Made by a program: the position numbers and the translations under genes. Positions 36,155 through 51,385 of a stretch of DNA of 64,000 bases are shown piece by piece. The stretch is from Dioscorea cayenensis subsp. rotundata (lineage: Eukaryota; Streptophyta; Magnoliopsida; Dioscoreales; Dioscoreaceae), in NCBI RefSeq assembly GCF_009730915.1, contig NC_052475.1, positions 248,001-312,000 of the forward strand. Reading direction: 5' to 3'. How positions within the stretch are numbered: the first letter of the stretch is position 1; each line of letters opens with the position of its first letter. The notes below the pieces were generated by a model. The model saw only the letters and a list, made by a program, of their open reading frames with translations, was not told where the DNA came from and searched no databases.

Positions 36155-36245
36155 CCGGGTTTAAACTTCGATTTGAAGACCCATTTTAAACCGATTGTTT
36201 TTCTTCCCTTCCGGTAGAGAGGTTAAGCTCCATGTTTTTGTTTTT

Positions 36246-37529
36246 TTAGTAATTGCGAGTAACTTCTTCTTTCATGGCTGCAATCCAATCTTTATGCTTC
36301 GCAGCATCTTCGTAAGTGATGGGATCTCCAACAGTGAGAGCAAAGGAGCAAGAGTGATAGATTTCGGAGAGATTTCGGTACCTCGTCGGAGCGCCACCGT
36401 CTTCTCCGACGAGTTCTTCAATATTTGGAGAAGAAGAGCAATTTGGAAGATGACGATCCAGCCGTTCAGAGATCTGATCGAACGGTGTGGATTGTGCACG
36501 AGTTTTGGCCTTTGAAGTCACGTTTTCCTCACGTGCGGGCTCACAGTTTGATGGAGCTGACTCAGCGCCCTTCAGCCAATCCCACGCCTTTTCTTCGAAA
36601 AAGCGAACGCTTCTGCTGACGTGTACGCGTTTCGAATCCGGAACGATGATTTTATAGGCTCTCGAGTTTTCGCTGTAGCCAATGAAAACACCGGAAAGTG
36701 ACCTGGAGTCAAACTTGGATCTGAGCTGTGGGTCAACGAGCATGAATGCCAAGCACCCGAATACTCTGAAATGGTCCACACTCGGTTTCTCTCCGGTCAA
36801 GGCTTCCAAAGGAGTTTGAAGCTTCACAGCAGAGGTGGGGGACCGGTTGAGAATATAGACGGCGGTGGCGACGGCTTCGGCCCAGTATTCCGGCGGCACA
36901 GACATTTGCTTTAACAGGGTGCGCGCCATCTCTGTTACAGTCCGGTTCTTCCGCTCGGCAACTCCGTTCTGCTGAGGTGTTCGAGGAATGATAATTGATG
37001 CCGACACCGCATCTCGCAAAAGTATTGAATTCGGTGGAGGTGAACTCTCCCCCACGGTCGATCTAGCGATGATCTTCACTGGGAGAGACAATTGCTTCTC
37101 CACCAACAATTTGAACTCTCTGAATTTTTCAAAGGCTTCTAGCTTTCTTTGTATAAAGAACACCCAACTGTGTCTTGAGTAGTCATCAGTTAACAAAAAG
37201 AAATAGCTATTACCTCCTATGGATGGAGTCTTGATTGGTCCGACGAGATCTGCATGAATTAACTCCAATGGAGCTACCGCTCGCTTTTGCCATTCCTTTG
37301 GGAAACTTCGCTGCGTGTTTGCTTTCCTTGAGAGCAAGCTTCGCAGGGTTGTATATTTCTGATGTTTGGTATCCCCGACACCAACTCGTTGCTCGTCGCT
37401 TGCTTTCAGCTTCTTCACATTTATATGACCAAATCTTCTATGCCAGAGGTCAGAGACCTCTCCATTTTGTGCCGAATAAGCAAATCCGACATCATCTGCT
37501 TCCAAAGGGAAAAGGTTGTGGGTGGTCAT
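36246..37529 (-). pseudogene. copia GAG-pre-integrase and integrase
   Basis: LWHRRFGHINVKKL marks the GAG-pre-integrase zinc region. The integrase core follows with LELIHADLVGP, FLLTDDYSRHSWVFF and PRTPQQNGVAERKNRTV, then the C-terminal GVFIGYSENSRAYKI. Around 37000-37075 the reading frame is shifted out and back again. The expected second catalytic Asp block (normally like RSDRGGEF) is therefore replaced by unrelated residues. The core is presumed inactive. Confidence 0.85.
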
Positions 37530-37870
37530 GCATACCTGCTATTCGAGCTTTTGGATTCGGCATTCTTGATGTTGCACACACCTCCGGTGAACTCAACATC
37601 ATACCCGGAATCCATCAATTGTCCAACGCTTAATAGATTGTGAGCAAGGTTGGGGACGAATTGCACATCGTTCAAGGTAGTTAGTCTTCCTCTGCTTGAA
37701 CAGAGAACCACACTTCCAATTCCCTCGACTTTGAGAGCATTCCCATCTCCCACTGTGATTGATCGACATGGAACTGCTTCAAGGCTCAAAAGCGATTCAC
37801 ATCACCGGTCATATGGTCGGAGCGACCCGCTATCAATGAGCCAAACTCCTCCTGCTTTTTCTCGGTTTCT
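37526..37870 (-). pseudogene. copia protease region
   Basis: LIDSG, the aspartic protease motif, is followed by a frameshift near 37800. The frame then continues as AVPCRSITVGDGNALKVEG and FVPNLAHNLLSVGQLMDSGY, typical of this segment of copia polyproteins. Confidence 0.75.
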
Positions 37871-37873
37871 TCA

Positions 37874-38792
37874 CTAATGGCCATAAATGCAACCTCTGTC
37901 TCCTCTTTTTCTTTTTCCTTTCTCCTTTTCTTCCTTTACAATGTTGGCTTCTCTGTTCCTATACCAACACTGGGCTTTCACATGCCCAAATTTCTTGCAC
38001 ACAAAGCATTGAACACCTTTGTGTGTCTTGCTACTTTCTCCTGGGCGACTATCCTCCGTATGCGACCGAAAGATCGAAGCTTCTGTCGCGCCCTCTTCCT
38101 CTTCCTCTGTTGTACTGACGACCTCGTCCTTTTCCTCCAGCTTGAACATATCCTCTTCCAATGTGAAGAGCTTTCTCTCCTTCCTGATGTTGTTCTCCTT
38201 CGATATTTAGTATGGACTCATGGTTCTTCAACAAGCCACTGAGTTCTTCTACTGTGATCGTGCTGAGGTCTTTTGCGGATATGATGGAGTGAACCACCTG
38301 AGAGAATCTAGATGTGAGACCTCTCAAGAGTTTGGACACAACAGACTTCTGTGGGAGTTCTTCTTTCATAGCTCTAATCTGGTATACGATGTCCAGCACT
38401 TTGCTAACATAGTCTTGGACTGTTTCTCCTTGTTTCATCTTAACTGCATCAAATTCCCGTTGAAGAGAATGGATTTGAACAGTTTGATTAGTTGTATTTC
38501 CTTGGAATTCTGTTTTGATTGTTTCCCAAGCTTGCTTTGCTGTTTTAGCTTATGAGATTCTCACAAGGATTCTGGTGTCCAGAGCCTGTTGAATGAGATA
38601 CAAGGCCTTAGCATCCTTTTTAACACATTCATTCAATCTAGCTCCATCACCTTCTTCGCTGAACCCCTTCTCAACTAGTGTCCACAAATCCTTAGACCTG
38701 AACATCGTCTTCATCATCAAGCTCCAGAGATTGTAGTTTTCTCCTTTGAAGAATGGGACGTTTGCATCCCTTGCAGAAGAGGAGCCAGACAT
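37874..38792 (-). pseudogene. copia gag with zinc knuckle, broken
   Basis: Starts at MSGSSSARDANVPFFKGENY and runs through the UBN2-type gag region. An in-frame TAA near 38549 splits it before AKTAKQAWETIK. A frameshift near 38050-38160 then separates a Gly/Arg-rich stretch from the CCHC knuckle CFVCKKFGHVKAQC. Confidence 0.85.
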
Positions 38793-38804
38793 TCTACCTG
38801 TGAT

Positions 38805-38815
38805 CTCTGATACCA
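38805..38815 (-). other. Primer binding site, initiator Met-tRNA
   Basis: On the minus strand TGGTATCAGAG lies one base inside the 5' LTR. It is complementary to the 3' end of plant initiator methionine tRNA. Confidence 0.9.
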
Positions 38816-38816
38816 C

Positions 38817-39251
38817 TGTTAGGATCGGGAGAAAACAGAGTGTGGAAGAACTCTCAGTAGTCACTCAGATTTCACACTCGAAATGAGTTCTTAATACAAC
38901 AAAAGAATGAAGGAAGCAATGTAGAGAAGAAGATTAACTGAGATCCACTGAATTCACTCTGTGTATTTTTCTCAGTTCATTCAAGCATTTAAACAAGCAC
39001 CAGATGTGCATGCCAGTAAGGCACCATGGTTCATACAACCAGAACATTTGAATTATAAAAATACAAACATAAAGTGATAAACAAATACAACATTAAGATA
39101 AAAACAAGGAAACTGAGAATTCCAATTCAGTGCTGCTTTGACATCTCTTCGGCTGTGGTGGAGAGTGAGCTGGAAGCTGGGAATGTCTGCGGGAAACCTG
39201 GGAGCAGGTCTCAGTGGCTTCAGTGAAGTGTCTGATCAAGCATCCTCAACA
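38817..39251 (-). repeat. 5' LTR of the copia element
   Basis: 435 bp, differing from the 3' LTR at a single position. Its outer end is 65 bp from the stop codon of glucosidase A. Confidence 0.95.
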
Positions 39252-39316
39252 CCTTATTGACATGCCATAGCATACATATATATATATAGAGTACTTTTTG
39301 ACTAATTTTATATGAA

Positions 39317-42821
<3,505 letters not shown>

Positions 42822-42890
42822 ATGTCCACAAATGAAGAAGAAGAACTAATGAGGGCTGGCGATGGCTTAGAGAAGCACATGTTCATGAGG

Positions 42891-42902
42891 TATATATATA
42901 TA
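42891..42902 (-). promoter_or_regulatory. TATA box of glucosidase A
   Basis: CTATATATATATA on the minus strand lies about 70 bp before the start codon at 42821, matching the spacing in glucosidase B. Confidence 0.6.
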
Positions 42903-43285
42903 GCACATGGATGGTGCATGCAAAGATTTATGTTTGTTGAGAATTGAATAATGTCATGTATTAACATTTATGAAGGGCTTGCAAGTCATTTATGAACATG
43001 AACAACTTGCAAGTCCTTTGAGTACCCATTCGAGTTTGTACCTGTCATCTATGAACGTGTTGTTGCCATGATGGTTCTCACCTGCAAACAAGTCGAGACA
43101 TGTGCACTTAAACACAACTAATTAATACTTCAAAAGTTAATTAGGTTGACATTTGAATGTTCATATATTATAAACAATAAAAAAAAATGGGGATCACTTT
43201 GATACAACACGGGAAACTTCAGCCTCAAAAAAGGTAAAACTTGAGAAACCAATGATGAAGATCAAATAAAGTCTAGAATTCCTCT
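42903..43285. other. Upstream region of glucosidase A
   Basis: Promoter-side DNA sharing patches with the upstream of glucosidase B (for example AATGTCAT and GACTTGCAAGT words near 42950-43020 and 60085-60120). It shows that the duplicated block includes some 5' flank. A near-repeat of ACTTGCAAGTC/GACTTGCAAG words occurs at 42975-43020. Confidence 0.4.
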
Positions 43286-43289
43286 CTTC

Positions 43290-45030
43290 TAGGGAAGTGG
43301 TGCCGATGTTGATGCCCCCCAAGTGTGACCTTTTTCCCCTGGCGAGGGCTGGTCTCTAGCATCTTTTGCTTTTTTAAAAGTCTTTGATGGTTCCGGTGGG
43401 GGTGTGATGTGTTAAGTTCACTCAAAAAGTCACTCAAAGATTAAACACTCGCACACAATCAAAGCAAGATAAAGGAGACAAGCAAATTGGTAACCCAGTT
43501 CAGCACAACCTTGTCTACATCTGGGGGGCCAGGCCCAGAGAAACAATCCACTAAAAGAGGTATAGGAATAAGGAGTACAACACTCACTCACTGTCTCAAT
43601 ACAAAGAATATCCTCTCAAGATTGCCCGACGGCCACACACTCAACTCTCACCGAATAGTCTCTCACTTGTTGGCTCTCCCTAAATCTTCGAGCAGGATGT
43701 CTTATATAGACGCACCGACGTCTACAAAGTTATCTCTTTTAGAATTCTCCGCGGCTTCCTAATTTGGACACTTTCCAAAGTTAGATGTTGCAACACCCAG
43801 TTGCAACATGGCCCACCTTATTGAACATGACTGAGTTCTAGCCAGATGCACCCGAATCTGCGACCTTCAACCTCCCGGTTCCTTTAGTCCACCTCGTAGC
43901 AGTTGACTCGACCCGAGCTCCTCCTGCTTGCAGCTGCTTCCTTTCTCACATCACTTCAGAAGGTCTCCCTCTCCCGAGGGACGTTCCCACCAAGGCACAC
44001 GTGACCATCTCACCAAAGATAGCCACCGAAGATCTCCCGATCTTCCTTTCCAAACTTGGCCCAAGTTTGGTCATCCAAATGATCTTCGTTTGACTCATGG
44101 AAATATTGTTACTAAATTTGATCTTGTCTTCATCCAAGTTTAGTCTTCAATATCTTCAAGCATGATCTTCAATCATCCATGCTTGGATCTCCAAATCTCT
44201 AATCATATCACATGCAATCTTCAATCAATCTCCTCATATGACTAGTCTCCATAAATAGTTCCGCCCATAGATAGCTCTTGAATCTTCCTTCAATATAGTA
44301 ATGCTAAATATGGTCTTGATGATCTTCTTGGTATGTCTTTACCTTATTTAGTTTGTGTCTTCAAATAGCTTCACACCAAACTAAATCTTTGTGTCTTCAA
44401 ATAGCTTCATACCAAGTTTAACTTGTGTCTTCTAATAGCTTCACATAATCTTTATGATCTTGAACTCTTGCCAATAATAAAATATTCCTCTCTCTTCAAA
44501 TAGATCTTTCTAAAAAGGAGCTCTATTAAAGATATGAATAATCATCCCGGATCTTACTAAGGATAGATAATCATATCAAAAATAAAACTTGCCTTTCTAG
44601 AGAAGATCCTATAGTCTTGATGCACTTTCCAAAAATAGTTTATCATCACATGATTGTATTGAGAGAAATATCTATAAAATCTTCAACATAGATCTTAATC
44701 AAATCTCCACCTTGATCTCCATTAAATGTCATGATAACATCTTTTGCCACATTATCATCCTAGTCATCTTTTCCTTTGATGAGTCACCACATGCCACGTC
44801 ATCATCCTCTTGCCATGTCACCACTTGGCTTGTCATATAATGCCAATCCACATCATCAGACTTAGCAGTCTTCTTGTTTCTTTAGGGTACTTGTAGTTTT
44901 ACTTTTTGTTGTTATTGTTCTTCCACTTCTTGTAGCTCTTTTGTAGAGCTTTGGCTTTTGGTTCTCTTCTTATCTAATGAACTTGATTTATCCACTTTTT
45001 CAAAAACCACATTTTAAAAAAAAACTTTGA
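43290..45030 (+). mobile_element. LINE tail interrupted by LTR-like DNA
   Basis: 43290-43405 and 44870-45030 read as parts of a LINE 3' region, the second ending in TGATTTATCCACTTTTTC and A-runs. Between them, 43410 to about 44865 begins TGTTAAGTTCACTC and holds CCAGTTCAGCACAACC, typical of plant LTR-retrotransposon LTRs. It has no gag or pol, so it is probably a solo or truncated LTR. No clean target duplication was found and the right edge is approximate. Confidence 0.5.
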
Positions 45031-45760
45031 TATGTATGTGTATATATTTTATTTAGTCATTTGGTTAGTTATGTTTTTGTGTTTTTGGTTAGTTTTTCGA
45101 AAAGCTAGTTGTGACGTACATTCTCATCGGTGTAATTGGGGCCAAACGGGCCAATGAAGAAAAACACAGTAAATTTTTTTTATGTTATTTAAAAAACAAT
45201 TAAAGAAATGGATTATTCTTGAAGAGTAGCATTGCAGGACAAAGCAAGTGGTAGAAACCTTAGTTGGTACCGGTGTTGGTTGTCATTGTCTCACTCAAAA
45301 TTGGTGGTGAGTGACCAAAGTAAGAATTTGATTAATTGCGGAAATATAGTTCTTTAATTTCATTTATCATTATTATTATTTTACATTTGAGGCTATTTGT
45401 ATCCAAGATAAAAAGAACCTTGCGGACAACTTTAATTATAATTGAGATGGACGAGAGAGAATTGCAATAAAAAATATAGTTTTTTTTTCAATTAAACATT
45501 GAAAATTAAAAATTGTCATTCCTCTCTTTTTAATGCAATTGTGGTTTATCCACCTTATATTGCCATGGCAAGAAGTTTCCAAGTGCACCAACGGTGTGCC
45601 TCTAGGTTAAGTCTTTCGAAAACCACACTTTTAGTACGAAAACCACACTTTTAGTACCTTGGTACTAGGATAGGTAGAGAAGCAAAATATATTGCTAAAA
45701 TAATTCTAAATTTGAAAAAACAAAAAGGAAAGAAATTGATTGAAAACAAAAAAGATTCCT
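45031..45760. other. AT-rich intergenic DNA
   Basis: No gene found. A LINE-tail-like box (TGTGGTTTATCCACC) at about 45540 lacks an A-tail. A 22-bp tandem duplication of CGAAAACCACACTTTTAGTA occurs at 45616-45657. Confidence 0.45.
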
Positions 45761-45762
45761 AG

Positions 45763-45928
45763 CCTAGTAATATGGGCTCCACCGCAAATGACGCAGTGTG
45801 AGAAGTTTAAGTGTCCCGAGTTCAAGTCCTGCTCCGCCTCACTAGGTGAAGGTGCATAAGTTGAATGATTAATTCTTGGTCCATATGTAAATCTCCAGCT
45901 AACTATGTTTGTCATATTAAAAAAAAAA
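45763..45928 (+). mobile_element. SINE-like element
   Basis: A-box-like TAGCCTAGTAATATGGG and B-box-like GAGTTCAAGTCC are followed by a tail ending in an A-run (45918-45928). It is read as a tRNA-derived SINE. Limits are approximate. Confidence 0.55.
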
Positions 45929-45970
45929 TGGTTGACAGACTCTCCCACCGTATTGGACAAAAATACTCAA

Positions 45971-46090
45971 TGGTGAGTGTCGGGTGTTTTTGTGCAAATT
46001 AATCGAATATTATTTATAAAAAATTAAATCAATTTTGAGTGTTGGGTGTTTTTGTGCAAATTAATCGAATATCATTTATAAAAAATTAAA
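45971..46090. repeat. 62-bp tandem dimer
   Basis: Two head-to-tail copies of a 62-bp unit containing GGGTGTTTTTGTGCAAATTA, with few differences. Confidence 0.85.
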
Positions 46091-46119
46091 TGCTGGTTTC
46101 AAAAATGATTCCAAGCACA

Positions 46120-46410
46120 TGCCAAGTTGCTTAACTTAGTAGAATGAGAGGCCAATTCTAAGTGCCAAATTGCATAACTAAATTGGTCCAATTTTATGTG
46201 CCAAATTGCATAACTACAATTTTACGTGCCAAATTGCATAACTAAGTTGGTAGAATGAGAGGTCAATTTTACGTGCCAAATTGCATAACTAAGTTGGTAG
46301 AATGAGAGGCCAATTTTACGTGCCATGTTGCATAACTAAGTTGGTAGAATGAGAGGCCAATTCTATGTACCATATTGCATAATTAAGTTGGCAGAATAAG
46401 AGGCCAGTTC
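46120..46410. repeat. 47-bp minisatellite
   Basis: About six head-to-tail copies, the last four spaced exactly 47 bp apart (46241, 46288, 46335, 46382). The unit core is AACTAAGTTGGTAGAATGAG followed by a GCCAAATTGCAT-type word. The first copies are shortened. There is no conserved reading frame. Confidence 0.85.
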
Positions 46411-46530
46411 TATTGGTTCCGCAATTAATTTGACTTTTTTTTTTTTTGTTGTGCTTTTCCCTTTCGGAAGGAACAAGGCACATGTGCGTGTAATTAAATA
46501 GTCGGTTGGGAAGTAAGTACATAAACTTTA

Positions 46531-46818
46531 CCCCTTCCGATGCTAATTATTTGTCAGTTTAGGGAATTTGTTTCTTTTTTTCAAATTAGTTGTTATTTTG
46601 AAAAAAAAATATAAATATTATTTATGATTTTTCAATTTTATCCATTTTTTGATTAAATATATTTTAAAAGAGAGTGTGTATTAATGGAAGTAAATAATCA
46701 CAATTTAAGGGCAAAATTGTCCTATCATATTACTTTTTTTTTATATAAATTTTAGAAGTTTTTAATAGCACATTTGTGCAAAAGTTAAATGTGACAAATG
46801 ATTTAGAACCAAGGGAGT
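46531..46818. mobile_element. Stowaway-like MITE
   Basis: The ends CCCCTTCCGATGCTAATTAT and (inverse of the right end) CTCCCTTGGTTCTAAATCAT form inverted repeats leading into TTTGTCA on both sides. They are flanked by TA. This matches the Tc1/mariner-derived Stowaway pattern. Confidence 0.65.
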
Positions 46819-46907
46819 TATATATTTGAATTTTTTTTTAACAAATTGATATATTTGAATTTAATAAAGATACCGCATGACAACAATAATAATGGGTGAC
46901 AATAATA

Positions 46908-47191
46908 CTCCCTCTATTATGAAATATTTGTGGTTTTAGTATTTTGAACAAAATTAAGGATACCAATATATTTTTTTAATTTTAAAATAAATTAAAGGAC
47001 TAAACTACCTCTTTCTTGTGATCATATTTATGATTGAAAATGAAATTATTTTAACATTATTTACATAACTTAGAAAATTGAAGAAGGGTGAAATTAGAGA
47101 AAATAAATAAATATTATCTTGATATTGTAAAATGATAATTATTTTAGGGAAAAAAATTTCTAAAACAATAGCTATTTCATAATAGAAAAAG
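46908..47191. mobile_element. Stowaway MITE
   Basis: A 284-bp element with the inverted ends CTCCCTCTATTATGAAATA and (inverse of the right end) CTTTTTCTATTATGAAATA. TA target duplications lie at 46906-46907 and 47192-47193. Confidence 0.75.
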
Positions 47192-47193
47192 TA

Positions 47194-48325
47194 ATACTAA
47201 GATTACTCTAGAATTCACACTCATCATTCTCTTAATAACAACGATGACAACACCAACAACAACAACAATAACTAGGCGAATTCCCTCGCTTTGCATCGGG
47301 TTTTTATAATTTTGAGTGTTTTGAGTCAATTAATATTGTATATAGACATAAAATGAAAATTATGATTAAATAACTCCTTATAATGAAAACTATTGGTATA
47401 TCTGGTTTTGAAAAGTCTCATGAACATTTATGGCACAAACAAATAAATGCAATTAATTTTTATAATTATTAATACCAATCTTAATATAAACAAAAATTAA
47501 TTAATAATGTGTTTCTTTCCTTCAAATTATTTATTTTATAATTAACAAATAGTAATGGATATTATATATATATATATATCACATATCATATAATTAAAAA
47601 ATAGTTCATAATTATAAAATAATATTTTTAAACAAATTTATTAACCTAGCATCTATTCGAATCATGACTCGATGATTGAACCATTTACTTGAGACCCAGA
47701 GCCTAGAAGAGTTTGATATTTGAGCTGATTATAATAACTAAACTCCAATTAATAAACAAACTCTTGATATGTTTTTCTCACAAAATAAAAATATATTTTT
47801 AATAATTATAATTTGAAATATCTAATGAAATATTTAATGCTAACAAATAAATAGTATTAAACATTTCCCATTGCATTAAATGCAAACAAAACAAACACAT
47901 AAATGCAATATTTTTTTTTAAATTTAAAAATCTTCTTTGAAACCCTCTCAAATCAAATTATACAACTACTTTAAATATATGTATATATAATAATAATAAG
48001 AAAGTTGTCGTAAACAAACCTTTACTATTAATTTATTAATAAGTTTGCACTCAAAATGATTTTTTAAATATTTTATTCATCGTAATTACAATGCACCGCC
48101 AAATATGAATTCTCATATGCATATGTGTGTAACAAATAATGTATATGGTACAAATGGTTTGTTCGAGCTCAATATCCTCTATTACTAGTTTGGTGAATTA
48201 CAAGATTATGAATTGATTTGCAAACATAGGAAAAACCATAGGTGACATATTGGAAACAATCTATATGCGAAGCTTAGATGGATCCATCATTAATTTCTGA
48301 AGTCATTCATGCAAGACATAAGAAT
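47194..48325. other. AT-rich intergenic DNA
   Basis: No gene or element with defined ends. Small runs of ACA/AAC trinucleotides lie at about 47240-47270, and (AT)n at about 47565-47578. Confidence 0.5.
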
Positions 48326-48329
48326 GAAG

Positions 48330-49150
48330 GCTTTGTTTGATTGTAGAAATTGAATCCATTAGCTTAATTTATTTTGCATCAAGAAATGAAAAGATCATGA
48401 GAATAAACATAAGATTAACTTTGAAAATAATCTCAATTAATGGGAACAATTTTGATTTAAAAATAAAATTGTTCCATTTCAGCCAAATATTCAAAAAAAT
48501 GATCCCAATCAAAAGATTGCAAATGTTTTTGAGATGGATCACATGGTTAGATTACCATGCATGAATCCCATATATAATTCACGCAAGGGACTAGGGTATT
48601 GAGTGAGACTGTATATGTAACTAAAATAGTTCCATATTCCGCAAATGAAAAGATAATCAAGGAACAAGATGGTCACCAGTTTCAATTGTTGCATGACAAA
48701 GCATGCAAATTGCCTTGGAATTGAAGACTATTACATCTCCCGATTGTAATATTGTCTAGCATGAGAATCTTGTTATCCTAGATAATTGAAAATGTTAATT
48801 TTCCAAAGGCATGTCCCACTCTAGAAGGCAGGAGTTGAACATCAGGCCTCCATCATCGAGAAAACAATAATATAATTAATTTCTATGAGAAGGTCTTGCC
48901 TGAAGCTAGCCCTATCTTTTATAGTAGAAGCTATTAGATAAATGATTCAATTGCTAGCATCAGTTAGAACAATTGATTAAACTAAGCAGGAAGAGTGGGG
49001 AGAAGATCTTGAATATCGCCATATGAGAATTATAGAAGATGTCAAGCCAAATATTTTGGGGAGCGCAACCTTTGACTCAACAGTCATGCCAAAAAGAAGG
49101 CGGATGTTCTATTCCTCTAAAAGAAATCAACTTTTAAGATAATTGTAATG
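48330..49150 (-). mobile_element. Heavily decayed LINE fragment (zf-RVT region)
   Basis: On the minus strand, across several frame breaks, there are a stretch like CHATIETGDHLF (about 48650-48720) and IWLKWNNFIFKSK (about 48460-48500). Both are typical of the zinc-binding C-terminal part of plant LINE ORF2. No intact frame survives. Confidence 0.5.
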
Positions 49151-49504
49151 GAAGTTTCAAGTAGTAGGACTGTTTTGATAATAGTTGAATTAAATAACTG
49201 GAGATCAACTATTGAATTCCTCTTCTATCACCATTTATTTAAAAGAGCGTTGTTAAAGACCACAAGGTTAACAATTCTACACTTTTTTTTGTCATGTGAT
49301 TTATAAAGCTACCTCCAAATAAGTTGATGCTTAGGGTTGTCGAGGTTCAACCCATCTCAGAGAAAGTCTATTTTGAAGAATTTTTATTTTTATTTTATCA
49401 TATACAATAATTTATAGAGTTGTATGTAAATATGATTTTTATTAGGTACATATGCAAAGGTAATATGTATATATACAAATGTCTATTATTATTATTATTT
49501 TAAT

Positions 49505-49700
49505 GGTTGATTTTTTTTGACAAAATGTGACAAGCGCTTGTCACATATGTGCATAGGTGAAGAGCAAGCTCAACAAGCACTTGTGCCCTCACCTTCCATG
49601 GGTTTTGGGGTTCGATTTTGAGTCCTCCCTGAAACAAACACCTATGCAAGGGTGATATGTGAGTGAATATGCTTGCATTGTTAATGTTAGCACTCACATT
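49505..49700 (+). mobile_element. Possible SINE remnant
   Basis: A B-box-like word GGGTTCGATTTTGAGTC with flanking words resembling the SINE family at 51945 (a GATATGTGAGTG segment, then CACTCACATTTG). An A-box is not convincing. Confidence 0.35.
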
Positions 49701-49714
49701 TGGTATGATTATTT

Positions 49715-51385
49715 GATGAAATGTTGGAAAACTGGAGCTTTATTTGTTGTTTTGATGTACCCATGGCATGAGCATAGTACACGATGTATTAGGGAATGAA
49801 TGAGGCACTTCTAGACCAATTCAAGGCATTCTAGCTAGATGGCCATATGGGCTCTTTATATCCATATAGATATAGAGAAGATCCTTCAACACAACAAGGA
49901 GAATAGGCCAAACAGAACCTCTTATGGCCAATTTAAGGCCGGCTTAAGGACGTAAGTCTCGAACAAAAGAGATTGCGGGTAAAATTACGGTTGTAAGACA
50001 TAGCATAAGAGCAAGGTAGAGGACCTTATAGACAATACTTACACCTGTAAGCTACACCATTACGATCATGCATGAAAATCTACGGGCTGGGCTTACGACC
50101 ATAATGCAGATGGCATGCAAGTGCCAAACGGAAGCATTTACGGTCTAGGGTTTACGCCCATAAGATGGATCTTAAGACCTAAATAGAAGACCATACATGG
50201 TTACACCAGTAAGTGGCCCATAACACTTGTGACTTTTCAACTCTAGCTCCTATAATAACCTTGGGTTACGTCTATAAGGAACCCCTGCAAGTGAAGGGGT
50301 ATAAATAGGGTTTTTGAGGGTTTTGGAAGGCAGCTAGTCAAGGGAGGAAGAAAAAGAAGGATATCATAGGCTTTTCTTCACCAATCCAAGTTAGAATTAA
50401 GAATACCAAGCCTTTAGAGCTTCAAGGAAGCCGTCGATAAGCAATCTTAGCAGCATTTGTTGAACTTCATTGGGGGTTCTTTATCAATTTGGGGAGAAAG
50501 ACTTTGAGGGAGTGCTTAATGTTCATTTTAACGCCTTTCTTCTTCATTAGATTGGATTGTTGTTCCCAATTAACCGGGAACTAATTTGCTTGGTGTTTGG
50601 CCATACATGAAACCTTGGACTTCTATCTTTTAAGACTTGGTTGTAAATACTTTAATCTTTCATCAACTTTTATGTTGCATTATCTTGTTTTAGTTTCAAT
50701 TATACATATTTATTATCTGGATTTATAACGTTGTGCCATGTTTGATGTATACAAGGGAAGATCAAGAGGTCCACTATGTATAGATTGACCATAGTTGAAA
50801 GTAGTTGCGAGCCATCTTAGAGATAAGGCACTTCGGGATCGACTCAAAATTCCCATGATTCTCCTGAGTGAGATTAGCACATTTAGGATTCTTATTTGTT
50901 AATGCAGTCATAGAAAGTAAGGGTTAGTGTTGGTTGCTTTGAGAGAAGAGTTGGCTAATCTTGAACCTGTGTTGATTTCTATATAGAGTTCTTTAAGTGT
51001 AATGTATTCTTAGGGATGTCTGTATCAGATCTATATGGGAGTAGTTACTATTCAAATTGAGAAGGGAATAGTATGTGATATTTAAGTAGTTTTGCATGCT
51101 GATGTTATATCCATGTCCTGTACTCAAGCTTAGCCCCTAGGGGAGTCTATGCTCAAACATCTTCGATTCATGCTTGATTTATCTCTTGTGAGCTAGTGTC
51201 ATCATCCTCATGCATTAAGTGTCAGTTTATTCCAAATTTGCTTAACACACTTCATTTAGGCTAGATAGCAGAGTGAAAGTCTGTATTACTATTTTTCTAA
51301 TTCCCTGTGGGATCGACAACCTTGCTTTCACACACATTATACTACTTGATCGGCACGTGCACTTGCGTTTTATTATGACATCAGT
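49715..51385. mobile_element. LTR-retrotransposon LTR-like DNA (Ty3/gypsy type)
   Basis: The segment holds a promoter-like GGGTATAAATAGGG at about 50298. Its right end is TTCCCTGTGGGATCGACAAC, then CGGCACGTGCACTTGCG and ATTATGACATCA, a layout common in plant Ty3/gypsy LTRs of the Tat/Athila kind. No gag, pol, primer site or second LTR was found, so it would be a solo or partial LTR. The left edge is uncertain. Confidence 0.45.

Larger units (their letters stand above)
34341..39251 (-). mobile_element. Ty1/copia LTR retrotransposon, recent insertion
   Basis: A 4.9-kb element on the minus strand, bounded by 435-bp LTRs and the 5-bp target duplication CCTTA (34336-34340 and 39252-39256). Domain order on the minus strand is gag, protease, integrase, reverse transcriptase, RNase H, which defines copia. 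A Met-tRNA primer site and a polypurine tract abut the LTRs. The LTRs differ by one base, yet gag and pol carry a nonsense codon and several frameshifts. The insertion lies between glucosidase A and the rest of its original 3' flank, which can be recognised by comparison with glucosidase B. Confidence 0.95.

Noticed and set aside
35689..38555. Plus-strand frames across the copia element
   Set aside because: They are antisense to the recognisable gag-pol on the minus strand.
42885..43085. Inverted-repeat-like words upstream of glucosidase A
   Set aside because: The repeated CTTGCAAG words are short and imperfect; no stable structure or element ends could be defined.
46120..46410. CRISPR-like array
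   Set aside because: The 47-bp units are contiguous with no unique spacers; this is a eukaryotic minisatellite.
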